64,000 nucleotides of DNA from contig NZ_JAOQNK010000001.1 in NCBI RefSeq assembly GCF_025961315.1, positions 372,001 through 436,000 on the forward strand. Direction: 5' to 3'. The DNA comes from Sphingobacterium kitahiroshimense (GTDB lineage: Bacteria; Bacteroidota; Bacteroidia; Sphingobacteriales; Sphingobacteriaceae). This document shows, piece by piece, positions 62,097 through 64,000 of this stretch (positions are counted from its first letter, which is position 1; each line of letters starts with the position of its first letter). Below the pieces are notes generated by a model. That model did no database searches. It was not told the origin of the DNA and saw only the letters and a program-made list of their open reading frames with translations. The translations under genes and the position numbers were made by a program.

Positions 62097-62921
62097 TTAA
62101 CGTTTTACTACTTTAGGCTTTCTAAACATAAAATAGAGTCCTCCTAATATAAAAGGAATACTTAGGAGCTGTCCCATATTCAAAGCCATTCCTTGTTCAA
62201 ATGCTTCCTGGTCAATTTTGAAACTTTCGAGGTAAAGTCGAGCAGAAAAAAGTAAGACAAAAAAGAGTCCCATTAATGCACCAGGTTTTTGCAACTTTTT
62301 ATTTTTGAATAAGTAAACAATAATAAAGAAGATGATGATATAGGCAATAGCTTCATAAAGTTGTCCTGGGTGACGAGGCACTTGATCTATAAGATCAAAA
62401 ACAATGGCCCAGGGTTTGTCTGTAGGTGTGCCGATCATCTCCGAATTGAAAAAGTTACCCAAACGGATGAAGGCTCCTGCAATTGGCACAACCACTACAA
62501 GGCGGTCTGCGAGCCAAAGAAAGTTTGTTTTCGTTTTTCTGCAGAATAAGTATAATGCGACCAATATACCAATTGCGCCACCATGACTCGCTAAACCTGC
62601 AAATCCAGTCATTTGAAATTGACCATTTACAAATTTAAATGGTAATACCATTTCCCATAAGTGATCTTTATAATAATCAAATTCATAAAATAGACAATGT
62701 CCTAATCTAGCGCCAATTAAAGTTCCTAGAAAGATATAAATACTCAATTGATCCAATAATTCTTGACTCTTATTTTCATTTCTGAATATTTTAAGCATGA
62801 TCATATACGATACCGCAAATGCCGCTAACCAGCATAAAGCATAGTAACGAAGACCAAAAGTGCCAATTTTAAATATTTCAGGATCTAAATTCCAATGTAT
62901 GACGCTGAATAAATTCTCCAT
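62097..62921 (-). CDS. lgt: Prolipoprotein diacylglyceryl transferase
   Basis: The enzyme is 274 residues from the ATG at 62921; the frame extends to 63032, but MENLFSVIHWNLDPEIFKIG is the family's usual start. It attaches diacylglycerol from phosphatidylglycerol to the lipobox cysteine of preprolipoproteins, as needed for the SusD proteins encoded here. Family motifs: LRYYALCWLAAF, GTLIGARLGHCLFYEFDYYK, the signature AFIRLGNFFNSEMIGTPTDK, and RHPGQLYEAIAY. About seven transmembrane helices are seen. The known essential Arg and Glu positions of the signature are present. Confidence 0.97.
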   Translation of the reverse strand: MENLFSVIHWNLDPEIFKIGTFGLRYYALCWLAAFAVSYMIMLKIFRNENKSQELLDQLSIYIFLGTLIGARLGHCLFYEFDYYKDHLWEMVLPFKFVNGQFQMTGFAGLASHGGAIGILVALYLFCRKTKTNFLWLADRLVVVVPIAGAFIRLGNFFNSEMIGTPTDKPWAIVFDLIDQVPRHPGQLYEAIAYIIIFFIIVYLFKNKKLQKPGALMGLFFVLLFSARLYLESFKIDQEAFEQGMALNMGQLLSIPFILGGLYFMFRKPKVVKR

Positions 62922-63110
62922 ATTGTCTATTAATTTTTTTACAAGCGTAAATATAATGTTTAAAATCATTTTCAGCTCATGATTGCATCGGAATAAAGCT
63001 AAAAAAGCAAGAAAAGTGCCCAATATGGGCACAGATGAAATAAATTCAATTTTTACTTTTGTGGTTACTATAATTTTTCATAATTTGACATCGGAAATAA
63101 AATTAGGAGC

Positions 63111-64000
63111 ATGGCAGACAAGAAGAAGAAAGAAAATAAACATATTTCAATAGTAACAAAGGACTCGATTTCTTTTTTTGAAAAATATATTAATAATCCG
63201 TCACCAACTGGATTTGAATGGGAGGGACAGCGCTTATGGTTAGATTATTTAAAGCCATATGTGGACGAAACATTCACAGATAACTACGGTACTGCTGTAG
63301 GAGTTATCAACCCAGAAGCTGACTATAAAGTTGTTATAGAAGCACATGCTGATGAGATCTCCTGGTTCGTTAACTATATCACGAAGGACGGTTTAATTTA
63401 TGTGATTCGCAATGGTGGTTCCGACCACCAGATCGCACCATCTAAAAAAGTAAATATCCATACTGATAAAGGTATTGTAAAGGCGGTATTCGGTTGGCCA
63501 GCAATACATACACGTTCAGGAGAGAAAGAAGAAGCACCTACATTAAAAAATATCTTTTTAGATTGTGGTTGTATTTCCAAGGACGAAGTAGAAGCTTTGG
63601 GTATTCATGTAGGTTGTGTTATTACTTATGAAGATGAGTTCAGCATCCTCAACGATCGCTATTATGTAGGTCGTGCTATGGACAACCGTGCTGGTGGTTT
63701 TATGATAGCTGAAGTAGCGCGTTTACTCAAAGAAAATAAAAAGAAATTACCATTTGGTTTATATATCGTAAACTCTGTTCAAGAAGAAATCGGTCTACGT
63801 GGAGCTGAAATGATTGCACAGCGTATCAAACCAAATGTTGCGATCGTTACAGATGTGACACATGATACTCAGACTCCAATGATTAACAAGATTACACAGG
63901 GTGATTTATCATCTGGAGGAGGACCTGTATTATCTTATGCTCCGGCAGTTCAGATTAATTTAAACAAATTATTGGTTCAGGTAGCAGAAAAAAATGCAAT
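63111..64000 (+). CDS. M42-family metallo-aminopeptidase, C-terminus outside window
   Basis: From the ATG at 63111 the frame is open to the window end (296 codons). It begins MADKKKKENKHISIVTKDSI and shows the M42 (PepA/FrvX-like) pattern: NNPSPTGFEW, VVIEAHADEISWFV with a metal His, YYVGRAMDNRAGGFMIAEVA with the bridging Asp, and the catalytic VNSVQEEIGLRGAE. AIVTDVTHDTQTP holds a further metal ligand. M42 enzymes are cytoplasmic dodecameric aminopeptidases that trim peptides. The start lies about 7 bases after an AGGAG sequence. Confidence 0.93.
   Translation, partial: MADKKKKENKHISIVTKDSISFFEKYINNPSPTGFEWEGQRLWLDYLKPYVDETFTDNYGTAVGVINPEADYKVVIEAHADEISWFVNYITKDGLIYVIRNGGSDHQIAPSKKVNIHTDKGIVKAVFGWPAIHTRSGEKEEAPTLKNIFLDCGCISKDEVEALGIHVGCVITYEDEFSILNDRYYVGRAMDNRAGGFMIAEVARLLKENKKKLPFGLYIVNSVQEEIGLRGAEMIAQRIKPNVAIVTDVTHDTQTPMINKITQGDLSSGGGPVLSYAPAVQINLNKLLVQVAEKNA

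Overview
The window looks like chromosomal DNA of a Bacteroidota member, most likely a Sphingobacteriaceae (Sphingobacterium/Pedobacter-like). The signs are three SusC/SusD pairs, ECF sigma/FecR pairs, an Oar-like TonB receptor, AT-rich DNA, few Shine-Dalgarno sequences, and several matches to the Bacteroidota -7 promoter box TAnnTTTG. I see no rRNA, tRNA, CRISPR array, transposase or prophage.

Layout. 0-4.6 kb (minus): partial STM3941-like membrane protein, OsmC protein, a DUF3471 gene remnant, and a CBM9-like / DUF5009 acyltransferase-like / GH18 chitinase-like cluster. 4.8-7.3 kb (plus): ECF sigma, zinc anti-sigma, DUF417 and an anchored MsrA-MsrB fusion, probably an oxidative-stress operon. 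7.8-11.2 kb: single genes (NTF2-like, aldo/keto reductase, 48-aa membrane peptide, PAS-LuxR regulator, DUF1349). 11.5-20.4 kb: a SusCD / two-sulfatase / rhodanese-thioredoxin operon with an unusual leader: a 32-codon ORF ending in a Cys/Met-rich tail, with two copies of an RNA motif around it. 20.8-29.7 kb: ECF sigma, FecR, SusCD and a phosphodiesterase-alkaline phosphatase fusion. 30.2-44.8 kb: mostly core genes (lon, TPR protein, gpmI, nadC, plsY, M48 peptidase, sbcCD). 44.9-49.3 kb: secreted esterase and Oar-like receptor. 49.5-61.9 kb: accessory region with a decayed ORF, two XRE regulators, about 2 kb of hairpin- and repeat-rich DNA including a 479-codon in-frame extension upstream of a SusC signal peptide, SusCD, TlpA-like protein, DUF6520-like secreted peptide, MauE-like membrane protein, ECF sigma, FecR and a CxxC protein. 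62-64 kb: lgt and a partial M42 aminopeptidase.

Working together. The three SusCD loci look like uptake systems for different nutrients. The first has sulfatases but no glycoside hydrolase, and its leader ORF ends in Cys and Met codons, so sulfur scavenging under Cys/Met attenuation is a testable idea. The second carries phosphodiesterase and phosphatase domains, which suggests organophosphate use. The third carries several thiol-redox components and a small secreted Cys protein. Neither FecR-linked SusC has an obvious STN signalling domain. The best candidates for something undescribed are the duplicated leader at 11.5-11.8 kb and the structured, repeat-rich extension at 50.8-52.6 kb.
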